Part shown: in pieces, positions 24,054-34,008 of the stretch
Numbering within the stretch: position 1 is the first letter of the stretch
Layout: the number at the start of each line of letters is the position of its first letter
Source: Oscillospiraceae bacterium
GTDB lineage: Bacteria > Bacillota > Clostridia > Oscillospirales > Ruminococcaceae
DNA: 64,000 nucleotides
Direction of reading: 5' to 3'
Assembly: GCA_016298065.1 (NCBI GenBank)
Contig: JAEDDN010000002.1
Coordinates: 62,001 to 126,000 of the forward strand
The notes under the pieces: model-generated
What the model was told of the DNA's origin: nothing
Seen by the model: the letters and a program-made list of their open reading frames with translations, nothing else
Databases searched by the model: none
Made by a program: the position numbers and the translations under genes

Positions 24054-26102
24054 TTATACTCTTACTAAGTTATTCATAGCGGTATTGATTTCAGCGGTAA
24101 TGTTATCAACAATAGTTTGATTTTGACAGTTATTATTTATAAGCATATTACCGGCTGAAACTGCTGCTTTTAATGCGGCATAGCTTGAAGCAGTATAAGC
24201 AGATTCTGAACGTCTGCCAGCGTTACTTATAGCTCTGTTTAATGCAGTATAGCTTACTGTACTGCTTGCAGGAACCAAACCGTTTATTGCATCGTTAATA
24301 GCAGTAGTAATGCTATTGATTATTGCTTGAGTCTGGCAGTTATTAGCGATTACTAAGTTACCTGCTGCAACTGCTACCTTAAGTGTGTTGTAGCTTGCTG
24401 CGGTATAATCTGATTCTGAATAGCTTGCAGCGTTATTTATAGCTGTTTGTAAACTTGTATAAGAGATAACAGGCTTAACAACCAAGTTTGAAATTGCATT
24501 GTTGATTGCAGTTGTAATGGTATCTACTATACTTTGTGTAGGAGTATTAGTAGAAATAATGTTGTTACCTGCTGCAACTGCTGCTCTTAATGTAGCATAG
24601 CTTGAAGCGGTGTAGTTACTGATTGAATAGTTTGAAGCATTTGTGATAGCTGTTTGCAAAGCAGTAAAATCAGCGGCTTCTTCTTCTACAATATTGTTAG
24701 GAACACCTAAATAAGTTTTTTGTTTTGCCCAAATTTGATAGTTTGAGTTATTTATACCTGTAAGTGCATAAGAAGCTCTGTTGCTTTCGTAGTTATAAGC
24801 AGGAGTAAACTTATAGGTTTCTGTTGCATAACCGTATTTAACTGTTACTGTATTTGTTCCTGAGAATGACCAAGTACCCGAAGTACCGTTTACATTAGCG
24901 GTGTAATCCTGATATAAGGTCATAGAAGTATTTGAGCTAGAAGAATAAGAAGCATCTTCAGCTTCTGTAAATACTCTTCTTTCATAAGTACCCGGTACAT
25001 AGGTAGCGTCTACTATAGTATCGGTATCCTCACCTGCATAGAAGGAAGGATTTACTACAGGCCAACCGTTTACCCACATCATTTGTCTTACCTGCAGATA
25101 GAACTCTGTCCCATAGATTACGTTTGTACGAGCGTGGTTTAATAAGAACCATTCGTTAGTTCCGTCGTTATCTACATCACGGGATAAAACGCTGTTATGA
25201 CCTAAAGCAAACCAAGCACGACCCGATGAAAACTGATAAGCGGTAGTAAGTTTATACGGTTTAGAAGCACTACTTGTCATAGTTCTTCCGTTGTAGTCGT
25301 AATAAGGACCTGTAATGCTTGTAGCACGTCCTACTCGTACGTTATAGTCATTATTTAAGTTTCCGTATGAAGCAAACAGATAATAATAACCTGTATCACT
25401 GTTATACATAATGTACGGTGCTTCTATAGCTCCGTCGCTTGTTGTCGGATTTTTGGCAATATTTGTTGCCGAGCCGGTAGTATAACCTGTTGAAGAGTTA
25501 ATTGCTATGATATAAATACCGCCAAAGAAAGAACCGTATGTCATATACATTGAGCCGTTTGCGGTCTGGCAGATATTAGCGTCGATAGCATTAGCTCCGC
25601 CCGAAACCCATTGACTTGTAGTGGATCTTAAAACGATACCCTGATAGGTAAAAGGACCTGTCGGACTTGAAGATGTAGCCAAAGCGATACATGAATCACC
25701 GCTTCCCAAACTTGAGCAGGAATAGTACATTCTGTATGTATTACCTACTTTTACTACGTCAGGAGCCCAAAGGTTACCGCCTATATAGCCTGAAATAGCA
25801 GAGTTGGCAGGCATAAGTCCTGCAGTACCTACATAAGTCCATGTTATAAGGTCGGTTGACTTTCTGATTTCAACGTCTGTTGATGTGATACCTGTACAAT
25901 ATACATAATATGTTGCAGTAGTAGAATCGTATATAATGCTCGGGTCATGTGTGTTTTGTCCTGCTGCACTTACACCGTATCTTGCGTCTGACGGAGTTTT
26001 CGGATACGAAACTGCAGCAGATGCTTCGGTAATATTCATTGCAAATAAAGAACATACCAAAGCAAAAACTAAAATCATACTTAGCATTCTTTTAGTTTTC
26101 AT
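24054..26102 (-). CDS. Secreted GH43 endo-arabinanase with FIVAR-like repeats
   Basis: 682 residues. A signal peptide (KTKR, hydrophobic core to about residue 21, ASAA cleavage near 30) is followed by a five-bladed GH43 domain. Catalytic candidates are Asp53 (HDPS), Asp174 (AIDAN) and Glu227 (AIEAPY); His302 (GHNS) is the family metal-site His. A beta-sheet region (about 365-470) resembles the C-terminal domain of endo-1,5-alpha-arabinanases. Three repeats of about 63 residues end the protein. It should cut arabinan of plant pectin outside the cell. There is no sortase signal and no other carbohydrate gene nearby. Own promoter and terminator. Confidence 0.93.
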   Translation of the reverse strand: MKTKRMLSMILVFALVCSLFAMNITEASAAVSYPKTPSDARYGVSAAGQNTHDPSIIYDSTTATYYVYCTGITSTDVEIRKSTDLITWTYVGTAGLMPANSAISGYIGGNLWAPDVVKVGNTYRMYYSCSSLGSGDSCIALATSSSPTGPFTYQGIVLRSTTSQWVSGGANAIDANICQTANGSMYMTYGSFFGGIYIIAINSSTGYTTGSATNIAKNPTTSDGAIEAPYIMYNSDTGYYYLFASYGNLNNDYNVRVGRATSITGPYYDYNGRTMTSSASKPYKLTTAYQFSSGRAWFALGHNSVLSRDVDNDGTNEWFLLNHARTNVIYGTEFYLQVRQMMWVNGWPVVNPSFYAGEDTDTIVDATYVPGTYERRVFTEAEDASYSSSSNTSMTLYQDYTANVNGTSGTWSFSGTNTVTVKYGYATETYKFTPAYNYESNRASYALTGINNSNYQIWAKQKTYLGVPNNIVEEEAADFTALQTAITNASNYSISNYTASSYATLRAAVAAGNNIISTNTPTQSIVDTITTAINNAISNLVVKPVISYTSLQTAINNAASYSESDYTAASYNTLKVAVAAGNLVIANNCQTQAIINSITTAINDAINGLVPASSTVSYTALNRAISNAGRRSESAYTASSYAALKAAVSAGNMLINNNCQNQTIVDNITAEINTAMNNLVRV
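24063..24671 (-). repeat. three tandem FIVAR-like repeats in the arabinanase
   Basis: Residues about 478-541, 548-610 and 617-680 share the pattern AIxNAxxxSxxxYTAxSYxxLKxAVxAGN followed by a helix ending INxAIxxLV. FIVAR modules occur at the C termini of cell-surface proteins and are thought to bind sugar or wall polymers; the binding role here is inferred. Divergence between copies suggests an old duplication. Confidence 0.8.
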
Positions 26103-26150
26103 TTTTTCTCTCTCCTTTTTAGTTTAAATGATAAAAACCAATTTGATTTA

Positions 26151-26179
26151 ATTATATATTTTCTATTTTCGTTTTGCAA
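26151..26179 (-). promoter_or_regulatory. promoter of the arabinanase gene
   Basis: Minus strand TTGCAA (26179-26174), 17-base spacer, TATAAT (26156-26151); AAGGAGAGAG then lies 6 bases before the start codon. No clear catabolite-response site is seen. Confidence 0.75.
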
Positions 26180-26270
26180 TAGATTAAACAAAAATAAACT
26201 CTCAAAATATATATTTATGTTGTTTTACACAAATGGAAATTTCTCTTTTTGTCATTATTACACAAAAAAG

Positions 26271-26301
26271 AAATTACCCTGTTTTTAAAACAGGGTAATT
26301 T
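26271..26301 (-). terminator. terminator of the pyrH-polC operon, inside the polC end
   Basis: 14-bp stem AAATTACCCTGTTT / AAACAGGGTAATTT that includes the last codons (Ile-Thr-Leu-Phe) and stop of polC, followed on the minus strand by TTTCTTTTTT. Confidence 0.85.
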
Positions 26302-29300
26302 GTGAAGTCTTAGGCATATTGCCGAAAGCTCCGGCTTCATCAAGTAATTCTATTATTGCGCTGGAAACGCCTGAACGGGCTTGTACATCGTCAACCGATA
26401 CGAATCCGCCTTCTGCTGCCGCTTGCTGAAGCTTTACTGCGGCTGCCCCTCCGAGTCCTTTAAGTGCGGAAAACGGAAGCCTTATCTTGCCGTCCTCAAT
26501 TTGATACTTAAAAGCATGAGACTTATATAAATCCACAGGCAAAAACTCATATCCTCTGCACAGCATTTCATTTATGATAAGTAAAATATTATACTCATCA
26601 TCTTCTTTTGTAGTACGATCATTTCCCTTTTGTATAAGCGATTCAAGCTTATATCTTACCGCACTTTTTCCCTTTACGGCGTTTTCACAGTCAAAATCGC
26701 CGTTTCTTACCGTAAAGTATGAAGCGTAAAATTCAAGCGGATAATATACCTTGTACCAGCCCAGCCTTACTGCCGAAATATCATAAGCGGCGGCGTGAGC
26801 TTTAGGGAACATATATTTAATTTTCATACAGCTGTCTATATACCATTCCGGAACATCGTGCTCCCTCATTGCACTTAAATGTTCTTCGGTAAGCAATTTG
26901 GGCGCTTTTCCCTTTCTGGTAATCTCCATTATATTAAATGCCATACTGGGTTCTAAGCCCTTATGCATAAGATAGGTCATAATACTGTCACGAGTACCTA
27001 TAACCTCGGAAATACTGCATACGCCGTTTTTTATAAGATCCTGTGCATTGCCGAGCCATACATCAGTACCGTGCGACAGACCCGATATCTGTAAAAGGTC
27101 CGAGAAATTCTGCGGCTGTGCATCAACCAGCATTTGACGTACAAAGCCTGTGCCCATTTCGGGTAAGCCGAAGGTTCCCGTTTCGCTGAAAATTTCCTCG
27201 GGCTTTACGCCCAACGCTTCGGTTGAAGTGAAAAGGCTATAAACCTTTTTATCGTTCATAGGCACATCAAGCACGCTTGTTCCGGTTAAGTCCTCTATGT
27301 GCTTTGAGTGAGTAGGTCCTATATGTCCCAGCTCATCAAGCTTTAAAATGGTATCGTGCAAGGAATGAAAGTCAAAATGCGTTGTGATAATATCCGAATT
27401 CACATCGTTTGCAGGGTGCTGAATCGGCGTGAAATCATATACATCGTAATTATTAGGTACAACAACCATACCTCCGGGGTGCTGTCCTGTTGTTCTCTTA
27501 ACACCGGTACAACCCTGCGTTAAGCGGTTTTCCTCCGCTTTATGTACAATCTTTTGATTATCCTGCAGATAATTCATAACAAAGCCGTAAGCTGTCTTAT
27601 CGGCTATAGTACCTATAGTTCCGGCTTTAAACACATGATCCTTACCAAAAAGTTCTTCGGTATAGCGGTGTGCTTTTGCCTGATATTCATCGGAAAAATT
27701 AAGGTCGATATCAGGCGATTTATTACCCTCAAAGCCCAAGAAGGTTTCAAAAGGAATATCGTGACCGTCACCGTAAAGCTTTTCACCGCAGACCGGGCAG
27801 TTTTTATCGGGTAAATCAAAGCCCGAACCCACGCTGCCGTCCTCGATAAATTCGCTGTATTTACACTTTTTGCAAAGATAATGCGGCGGCAAGGGGTTAA
27901 CCTCTGAAATGCCTGCCATTGTAGCGGCAAAGGAGGAGCCTACAGAGCCTCTCGAGCCTACAATATAACCGTCCTGCTCAGATTTATACACAAGCTTTTG
28001 AGCTATTATGTAAAGTACGGCAAAGCCGTGCTTTATTATTGAGGTTAATTCCCTGTTAAGCCTTACTTTAACAAGTTCCGGCAAGGGATCGCCGTACATA
28101 GACGTTGCCCTTTCATAGCAAAGTCGTTCAAGTTCCTCCTCCGAGCCGGCAATTTTAGGAGTATAAGTACCCGTAGGTATAGGTCTTATATCGTCGTCAA
28201 TCATATCCGCTATTAAGTTTGTGTTGTTCACTACTATATCGTAAGCGGTCTGCTCGTCTAAATAAGAAAACTCCTTGAGCATTTCCTCGGTAGTACGCAA
28301 ATACAAAGGCGGCTGATAAGCACTATCCTTATACTTCATACCTGCCATAAGTATTTCCCTGAAAATAGCGTCTGACTTATTCATAAAATGCACATCACCC
28401 GTAGCCACAACAGGAATGCCAAGCGTTTTACCCAAATTTACGACCGTCATATTAAATTCTTTTATATTTTCAAAGGATTCTACCATTCCCTCACGCACCA
28501 AAAATTCGTTGTTGCCGAGAGGTTGTATCTCAAGATAATCATAAAATTTAGCTATTTCGCAAAGCTCGTCCCAAGGCTTACCGTCTACAATAGCTCTGTA
28601 AAGTTCTCCTGCTTCACAGGCACTTCCTACAATAAGTCCTTCCCTATATTTAATAAGCTCGCTTTTTAAAATACGGGGCTTTTTATAATAATTTTTCAGA
28701 TGAGCGTCGGAAATAAGTCTATAAAGGTTTTTAAGTCCCGACTTATTTTTAACCAGTATAATCTGATGATAATACGGCAGCTTCTTAGGATCAGACTTGA
28801 TGCCAAAGCCGTTATTTATCTGCCCTACTGAATGGATATTATATTTATTCTTTAACATTTCGGCAAGCTTTATAAAAATCTTTGCCAAAACCATTGCATC
28901 GTCACAGGCACGGTGATGGTTAAACTCGCCTACCTGCAAATGCTCGGCAACAATGTTAAGCTTGTGCTTTTTAAGCTCAGGGAGCGCTTTTTTACATATT
29001 GCAACGGTATCTATAGAGGTGAAGTCTTTTTGGATATTACCTCGCTTTAAGGCTTCGTTTATAAAAGACATATCAAACGGAGCGTTGTGCGCTATTAAGG
29101 GTAAGTCCTCACAGAAATCCAAAAATGCACTTAAAGCCTCCTGCTCGCTCGGAGCGTCAGCTACCATTTCGTCGGTAATACCCGTAAGCTCGGTTATTTT
29201 TTCGGGTATATGCCTTTGAGGATTTACAAAGGTATTAAAGGTGTCGACAATTTCCCCACCTTTAATTTTAACTGCGCCTATTTCGGTCATTCTTTCTCTT

Positions 29301-30601
29301 ACAGCGCTAAGACCTGTGGTTTCGGTATCAAATACTACAAATTCGCCGTCTAAATCCGAATCGTCACTACCTATGACTGCCGATATACTATCCGAAATAT
29401 CGTCTACAAAATATGCTTCCACGCCGTATATAACCTTAAATTCACCGCCGTCTTTGCGTATCTCCTCAACGGTATTCATAGCTTCCGGAAATGCCTGTAC
29501 AACGCCGTGGTCGGTTATGGCTATAGCCTTTTGTCCCCAGTTATACGCCGTTTTTATAAGCTTTGATGCAGGAGTTACTGCGTCCATATCCGACATATTG
29601 GTGTGAAGGTGAAGCTCCACACGTTTTTTCTCGGCGTTATCGGTAATCTTTTTTCGTGAAAATTCGGTTATGTCTGTAGGGCGAATGGTAATTTCCCTAT
29701 CGTATTTATCGTAAATAACTTCGCCCTTTATTATAAGGTTACTGCCGACCTTTATGGACTCATAAAGGTCTTTCTTTTTTATATCGGCTAAAATCTTTAA
29801 GGTATTAGACGAGGTGTAATCGGTAAAATCCACCGACATTATTAGCATATTACCGTTTCGGGAAACCTTTGAGGTAACTGAAAAAACCTCACCCCATACT
29901 ACTACCCTACCGCTTTCGGCGTTTATAAGGTTTAAGTCTGTCGGACGTTCGCTTATCGCCTTGCCGATTATGATTTTAGCGTCGTCACATTCAAAAGGAA
30001 GTCCGTCTATTTTTACGTCTATGACCTTTTTATCTTTCTTTTTTTCCGGTTTTATAATTATATCAGGGATTTCTTCGGGCGGTATTATTTTTGTTAGCTC
30101 ATCCTGAGTTACGCTTAAAGTGCCGGTAAATCTCACTGCAACATTTATCGAAAACTCGTTATGAATAAGCTTTGAAATTTTATCTTTTACGTCCGCTTTT
30201 TCTAAAATAGAGTAACCGCCGTTTTTAAGCGTTATCTCGAGCACATTATCTTCAAAATGAGCATCTGCGTTATCAAGATATCCGTTTACAACAGCTATAC
30301 TGTTTTTAAGCTCAAGCTTTAAATTCTCAAAATAATCTGCATTTAATAAATTCGGATTATACTTAGGACATATTTTTAATTTATTAAGCTTCATATTTTC
30401 GCATAATTCCCTTTGAAGCTCGTATAAATCCGGCTTAGCGATAATTCTGTCAAATTTTACTGAAAGCTTAAGCTCATTTTCTTTTTTATCTATAGTCATT
30501 TTTAAAAGCTCGCCCGAATTTAAAATATCCTCAAAGCGTTCTTTATTAGTAATATATTTTAAAAATAAATCTTTAAGACTAGTATTCAATCTGCTCACCA
30601 C
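26285..30601 (-). CDS. polC: DNA polymerase III PolC-type alpha subunit
   Basis: Main replicase of low-GC Gram-positives, 1438 residues. An OB-fold (about 225-310) precedes the PHP domain (VELHLHTN at 328-335, AITDHG). The PHP is interrupted by a DEDD 3'-5' exonuclease (VVFDTETTG at 422-430; HNAPFD; HRACDDA). A zinc site (CKKC...CPVC) is near residue 900 and the polymerase core includes SPDIDLNFS. The start is a GTG at 30601; a TTG four codons later with GGTGAG before it is possible. Last gene of the pyrH operon, 7 bases after ispG. Confidence 0.97.
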   Translation of the reverse strand: MVSRLNTSLKDLFLKYITNKERFEDILNSGELLKMTIDKKENELKLSVKFDRIIAKPDLYELQRELCENMKLNKLKICPKYNPNLLNADYFENLKLELKNSIAVVNGYLDNADAHFEDNVLEITLKNGGYSILEKADVKDKISKLIHNEFSINVAVRFTGTLSVTQDELTKIIPPEEIPDIIIKPEKKKDKKVIDVKIDGLPFECDDAKIIIGKAISERPTDLNLINAESGRVVVWGEVFSVTSKVSRNGNMLIMSVDFTDYTSSNTLKILADIKKKDLYESIKVGSNLIIKGEVIYDKYDREITIRPTDITEFSRKKITDNAEKKRVELHLHTNMSDMDAVTPASKLIKTAYNWGQKAIAITDHGVVQAFPEAMNTVEEIRKDGGEFKVIYGVEAYFVDDISDSISAVIGSDDSDLDGEFVVFDTETTGLSAVRERMTEIGAVKIKGGEIVDTFNTFVNPQRHIPEKITELTGITDEMVADAPSEQEALSAFLDFCEDLPLIAHNAPFDMSFINEALKRGNIQKDFTSIDTVAICKKALPELKKHKLNIVAEHLQVGEFNHHRACDDAMVLAKIFIKLAEMLKNKYNIHSVGQINNGFGIKSDPKKLPYYHQIILVKNKSGLKNLYRLISDAHLKNYYKKPRILKSELIKYREGLIVGSACEAGELYRAIVDGKPWDELCEIAKFYDYLEIQPLGNNEFLVREGMVESFENIKEFNMTVVNLGKTLGIPVVATGDVHFMNKSDAIFREILMAGMKYKDSAYQPPLYLRTTEEMLKEFSYLDEQTAYDIVVNNTNLIADMIDDDIRPIPTGTYTPKIAGSEEELERLCYERATSMYGDPLPELVKVRLNRELTSIIKHGFAVLYIIAQKLVYKSEQDGYIVGSRGSVGSSFAATMAGISEVNPLPPHYLCKKCKYSEFIEDGSVGSGFDLPDKNCPVCGEKLYGDGHDIPFETFLGFEGNKSPDIDLNFSDEYQAKAHRYTEELFGKDHVFKAGTIGTIADKTAYGFVMNYLQDNQKIVHKAEENRLTQGCTGVKRTTGQHPGGMVVVPNNYDVYDFTPIQHPANDVNSDIITTHFDFHSLHDTILKLDELGHIGPTHSKHIEDLTGTSVLDVPMNDKKVYSLFTSTEALGVKPEEIFSETGTFGLPEMGTGFVRQMLVDAQPQNFSDLLQISGLSHGTDVWLGNAQDLIKNGVCSISEVIGTRDSIMTYLMHKGLEPSMAFNIMEITRKGKAPKLLTEEHLSAMREHDVPEWYIDSCMKIKYMFPKAHAAAYDISAVRLGWYKVYYPLEFYASYFTVRNGDFDCENAVKGKSAVRYKLESLIQKGNDRTTKEDDEYNILLIINEMLCRGYEFLPVDLYKSHAFKYQIEDGKIRLPFSALKGLGGAAAVKLQQAAAEGGFVSVDDVQARSGVSSAIIELLDEAGAFGNMPKTSQITLF

Positions 30602-30608
30602 TTTAAGC

Positions 30609-31649
30609 CTAAAGCTTTTTAATTTCCTCTAAAAGCTCGGTTACAATTTCGTCCTCAGACACCTTTTTAATAACCTCGCCCTTTTTAAATATAACAGCAC
30701 AGCCGTCTCCGCCAGCAATACCTATATCCGCTTCTTTTGCTTCGCCCGGGCCGTTTACCACGCAACCCATTACGGCAACTTTTATGTTTTTTTGACAATC
30801 TGCAAGCGCATTTTCCACCTTGTTAGCCAAAGAAATTAAATCTATTCTTGTTCTTCCGCAGGTTGGACACGACACAAATTCCACTCCGCTTTTATGTAAG
30901 CCCAAAGCCTTTAAAATATCCTTTGCGGCATAAATTTCCTTAACCGGATCGGCAGTAAGCGATACTCTTATTGTATCGCCTATTTCCTTTGCAAGTAAGC
31001 TTCCGATACCTATGGAGGATTTTATAAGACCCATACGCTCTGTACCTGCTTCGGTAACGCCTAAATGAAGCGGATAGTCGCATTTTTGACTTGCAAGCTC
31101 ATAAGCGCTTATCATAGTCTTTACGTCAGAAGATTTTATTGACACCACTATATCGTCAAAGTCAAACTTTTCAAGAAGTCTTATATGGTATAATGCGCTC
31201 TCCAACAGAGCTTCAGGTGTAGGCGCCGAATATTTTTTTAGTATATGCTTTTCAAGACTTCCCGAATTTACGCCTATTCTTATAGGTATGTTTTTTTGTT
31301 TACACTTATCTACTACCTGCTTTATTTTGCTTTCGTCGCCTATATTTCCGGGATTTATGCGTATTTTATCTACGCCTGCATCTGCACAGGCAAGAGCCAA
31401 GCGATAGTCAAAATGAATATCGGCAACCAAAGGGATAGAGATATTTTCCTTTAATTTTTCTATAAGCTCTACAGCCTTCATATCGGGCACCGCTGCTCTT
31501 ACTATATCACAGCCCGCTTTTTGCAGCTCGATTGCCTGATTTATACTGCCTTCAATATCGGTGCTTTTTACGTTGAGCATAGACTGCACATAAATATTTC
31601 CGTCTCCCAACGTAAGATTTTTAACCCTAACCTGTTTTTTTGCAGACAT
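30609..31649 (-). CDS. ispG: 4-hydroxy-3-methylbut-2-en-1-yl diphosphate synthase
   Basis: Iron-sulfur enzyme of the MEP isoprenoid pathway converting MEcPP to HMBPP. 346 residues. An N-terminal TIM barrel (VQSMLNVKSTDIE, VADIHFDYRLAL, KIRINPGNIG) is followed by the cluster domain with CPTCGRT and CVVNGPGEAKEADIG. Bacterial short form without the plant insert. Together with dxr in the same operon it covers two steps of the pathway. 17 bases after rseP. Confidence 0.97.
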   Translation of the reverse strand: MSAKKQVRVKNLTLGDGNIYVQSMLNVKSTDIEGSINQAIELQKAGCDIVRAAVPDMKAVELIEKLKENISIPLVADIHFDYRLALACADAGVDKIRINPGNIGDESKIKQVVDKCKQKNIPIRIGVNSGSLEKHILKKYSAPTPEALLESALYHIRLLEKFDFDDIVVSIKSSDVKTMISAYELASQKCDYPLHLGVTEAGTERMGLIKSSIGIGSLLAKEIGDTIRVSLTADPVKEIYAAKDILKALGLHKSGVEFVSCPTCGRTRIDLISLANKVENALADCQKNIKVAVMGCVVNGPGEAKEADIGIAGGDGCAVIFKKGEVIKKVSEDEIVTELLEEIKKL

Positions 31650-31665
31650 TTAAAATTCCTCCGTT

Positions 31666-32724
31666 TTAGGTAAGTAAGCCCCATATATCCTTTAGAGTAA
31701 TTACAACCATAAGTCCCATTAAAAGTACCAAGCCTACTGTATGGATTCCTGCCTCTACCTTTGCGGGCACAGGACGCCTGAAAATAAGCTCTATTATCAT
31801 AAAGAAAAGTCTTCCGCCGTCAAGCGCAGGTAACGGTAATAAATTAAATATACCCACGTTTATGGTCAAAAGCGCCGCTAACAGATAAATCCTGCTAAAG
31901 TCAATCTTTACAACATTATTTACAACTTCGCCTACTCCGACAGGCCCCGAAAGCTGTGTAAAGCTTACACGCCCTGTTATCAGTTGCATTAAAGAAAGCC
32001 AAACCGACCTTGTAAGCGAAACTGCCTCTTTAAAGCTATAAGAAATCGTCCTTAAAATGTTGTTATCCTTAACGCCTATCTTAAAGTCAATATCAAGATA
32101 GTCGGTTCCACTCTCGGTGACGGTTTCAAAGTGTACCTTTTCAATTTCTATAATTTCCCCGTCACGCTTTACCGTAAAGTCAATATCGGAGCTTGAGCTC
32201 ATTAGCATTAGGGTGCTTATATCGTAATCGGTATACACTCGCTTGCCGTCTATCTTTATAAGCTCGTCGCCTATCTGAAGTCCCGATTCCTGTGAGGTAG
32301 CCTGTTCGTCAAAAACAGCTATGGTATTGACCGGAACATAAGAGTTACCGATATTTATAACAAAGAGTATCACAAGCCCTAAAATAAGGTTCATTACAGC
32401 ACCTGCGGCTACTATGGCAAATCTTTTAGGCAAGCTTTTTTTATAAAAAGCGTCCTCACTGTCAGACTCGTCGTTTTCGCCCTCCATACTGACGTAACCG
32501 CCTATCGGAAAAATGCGAAGAGAATATTTTGTGTAAGGATTCGGTATACCCTCAGCCTTTTGCTCTTCGGTAAGCTTTTTTTGATACGAAAATATCGCAG
32601 GCCCCATACCCAAAGCAAATTCATTAACCTTAACACCGCTAAGCTTAGCTACAATAAAATGTCCGAGCTCGTGTATAAAAATAATTACTCCGAAAATTAT
32701 AATGGTAATTATTACAGCTAACAT
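31666..32724 (-). CDS. rseP: Site-2 intramembrane metalloprotease RseP/RasP
   Basis: 352 residues. HELGH (about residues 18-22) is in the first membrane helix. One PDZ domain (about 150-220, SGLQIGDELIKIDGKRV) follows, and the second metal motif LLPLPALDGGRLFF is near residue 292. Cuts membrane proteins such as anti-sigma factors and signal-peptide remnants in Firmicutes. Sits between dxr and ispG, as commonly found in Clostridia. Confidence 0.95.
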   Translation of the reverse strand: MLAVIITIIIFGVIIFIHELGHFIVAKLSGVKVNEFALGMGPAIFSYQKKLTEEQKAEGIPNPYTKYSLRIFPIGGYVSMEGENDESDSEDAFYKKSLPKRFAIVAAGAVMNLILGLVILFVINIGNSYVPVNTIAVFDEQATSQESGLQIGDELIKIDGKRVYTDYDISTLMLMSSSSDIDFTVKRDGEIIEIEKVHFETVTESGTDYLDIDFKIGVKDNNILRTISYSFKEAVSLTRSVWLSLMQLITGRVSFTQLSGPVGVGEVVNNVVKIDFSRIYLLAALLTINVGIFNLLPLPALDGGRLFFMIIELIFRRPVPAKVEAGIHTVGLVLLMGLMVVITLKDIWGLLT

Positions 32725-32794
32725 ATCTAACTCCGTTCCGTAACTTTTTTAAAATACAGTTTTATTTTTATCGTTTAAAGCCTGGAAATTCACC

Positions 32795-33937
32795 TTAACA
32801 GTTAGCTAAAACAAATTCTCTTGCTAACTTATCTGTATAGATTATGTCATCAAAGGTAAAATTATTCACAGGCTTTATAATCTCCATTGATTTATATACA
32901 AGTTTTCCTATATCCAAGAAAGATATTTTTCCGTCTAAGAATAAGGCTACAGCCTGTTCGTTTGCGCCGTTTACAACGGTAGGATAAAGCCCTCCCCTTG
33001 TGATAGCCTCAATACAAGCCTTTAAGCAGATAAAGGTATCAATATCGGGCTTTGCAAAGGTAAGCTTGCCGTAATCAAAAAGTGATAACTCACGACTTGG
33101 GCACGGACATCTGTCGGGATAGGTGAGCGCATACTGTATTGGTATTCTCATATCGGGCATACCTAACTGCGCAATAACCGAATTGTCGCAATATTCTATT
33201 CCCGAATGTATTACGCTTTCACGGTGAACTACTATTTCAATCTGCTCGGGCTTTAAGTCAAAAAGCCACATCGCTTCTATAAATTCAAGTCCCTTATTCA
33301 TAAGCGTAGCAGAGTCAATGGTTATTTTAGCACCCATATCCCAGTTGGGATGATTAAGCGCATTTTCTACGGTTACGTTTTTAAGCTCGTTGGTGGTTTT
33401 TCCGAAAAACGGTCCGCCCGAAGCCGTAAGCAAAATCTTTTTTATCTGAGAGCGTTTATTGCCCTGCAACGACTGAAATATTGCAGAATGCTCGCTGTCG
33501 ATAGGCAAAATATCAATGCCCTTTTGCTTTGCCGCATTTATTACAAGCTTTCCGCCTGTAACTAAGGTTTCTTTATTTGCCAAGGCTACGTTTTTGCCTG
33601 CCTCAATAGCGCAAAGCGTAGGCTTTAAGCCTATCATTCCGACAACGGAGTTTAATATTGTGTCAGCCTCTTCCATAGTAGCTAACTCACAAAGCCCGTC
33701 CATACCGCAGACAATTTCGCAATCTTCTCCGTCAATAAGCGCTTTAAGCTCGCTATATTTATCCTCACGGTATATACAAGCCTTTTTGGGCTTAAACTTT
33801 TTTATCTGCTCTGCCAAAAGCTCTACGTTACTGTTAGCGGCAAGACCGCATACCTCAAAGCCCTGTGCGCAACAAACCTCTAAAGCCTGTGTACCGATAG
33901 AACCTGTAGAGCCCAATATGCTTAAACTCTTAGTCAT
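32795..33937 (-). CDS. dxr: 1-deoxy-D-xylulose 5-phosphate reductoisomerase
   Basis: MEP pathway enzyme making 2-C-methyl-D-erythritol 4-phosphate. 380 residues from ATG 33937 (MTKSLSILGSTGSIGTQ), the conserved N terminus. The longer frame to 34060 overlaps cdsA and encodes unrelated sequence, so it was rejected. NADPH site GSTGSIG, ALANKETLV, PIDSEHSAIFQ, the flexible-loop region with NHPNWDMG, and MNKGLE are present. 71 bases separate it from cdsA, with a weak hairpin (CTTATCA/TGATAAG) between. Confidence 0.97.
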   Translation of the reverse strand: MTKSLSILGSTGSIGTQALEVCCAQGFEVCGLAANSNVELLAEQIKKFKPKKACIYREDKYSELKALIDGEDCEIVCGMDGLCELATMEEADTILNSVVGMIGLKPTLCAIEAGKNVALANKETLVTGGKLVINAAKQKGIDILPIDSEHSAIFQSLQGNKRSQIKKILLTASGGPFFGKTTNELKNVTVENALNHPNWDMGAKITIDSATLMNKGLEFIEAMWLFDLKPEQIEIVVHRESVIHSGIEYCDNSVIAQLGMPDMRIPIQYALTYPDRCPCPSRELSLFDYGKLTFAKPDIDTFICLKACIEAITRGGLYPTVVNGANEQAVALFLDGKISFLDIGKLVYKSMEIIKPVNNFTFDDIIYTDKLAREFVLANC

Positions 33938-34008
33938 AAAAATAAAAGTCCCTTCTGCAAAAAATATATTAAACTTATCACACATTGAGTATGATAAGCT
34001 TAAAAATA

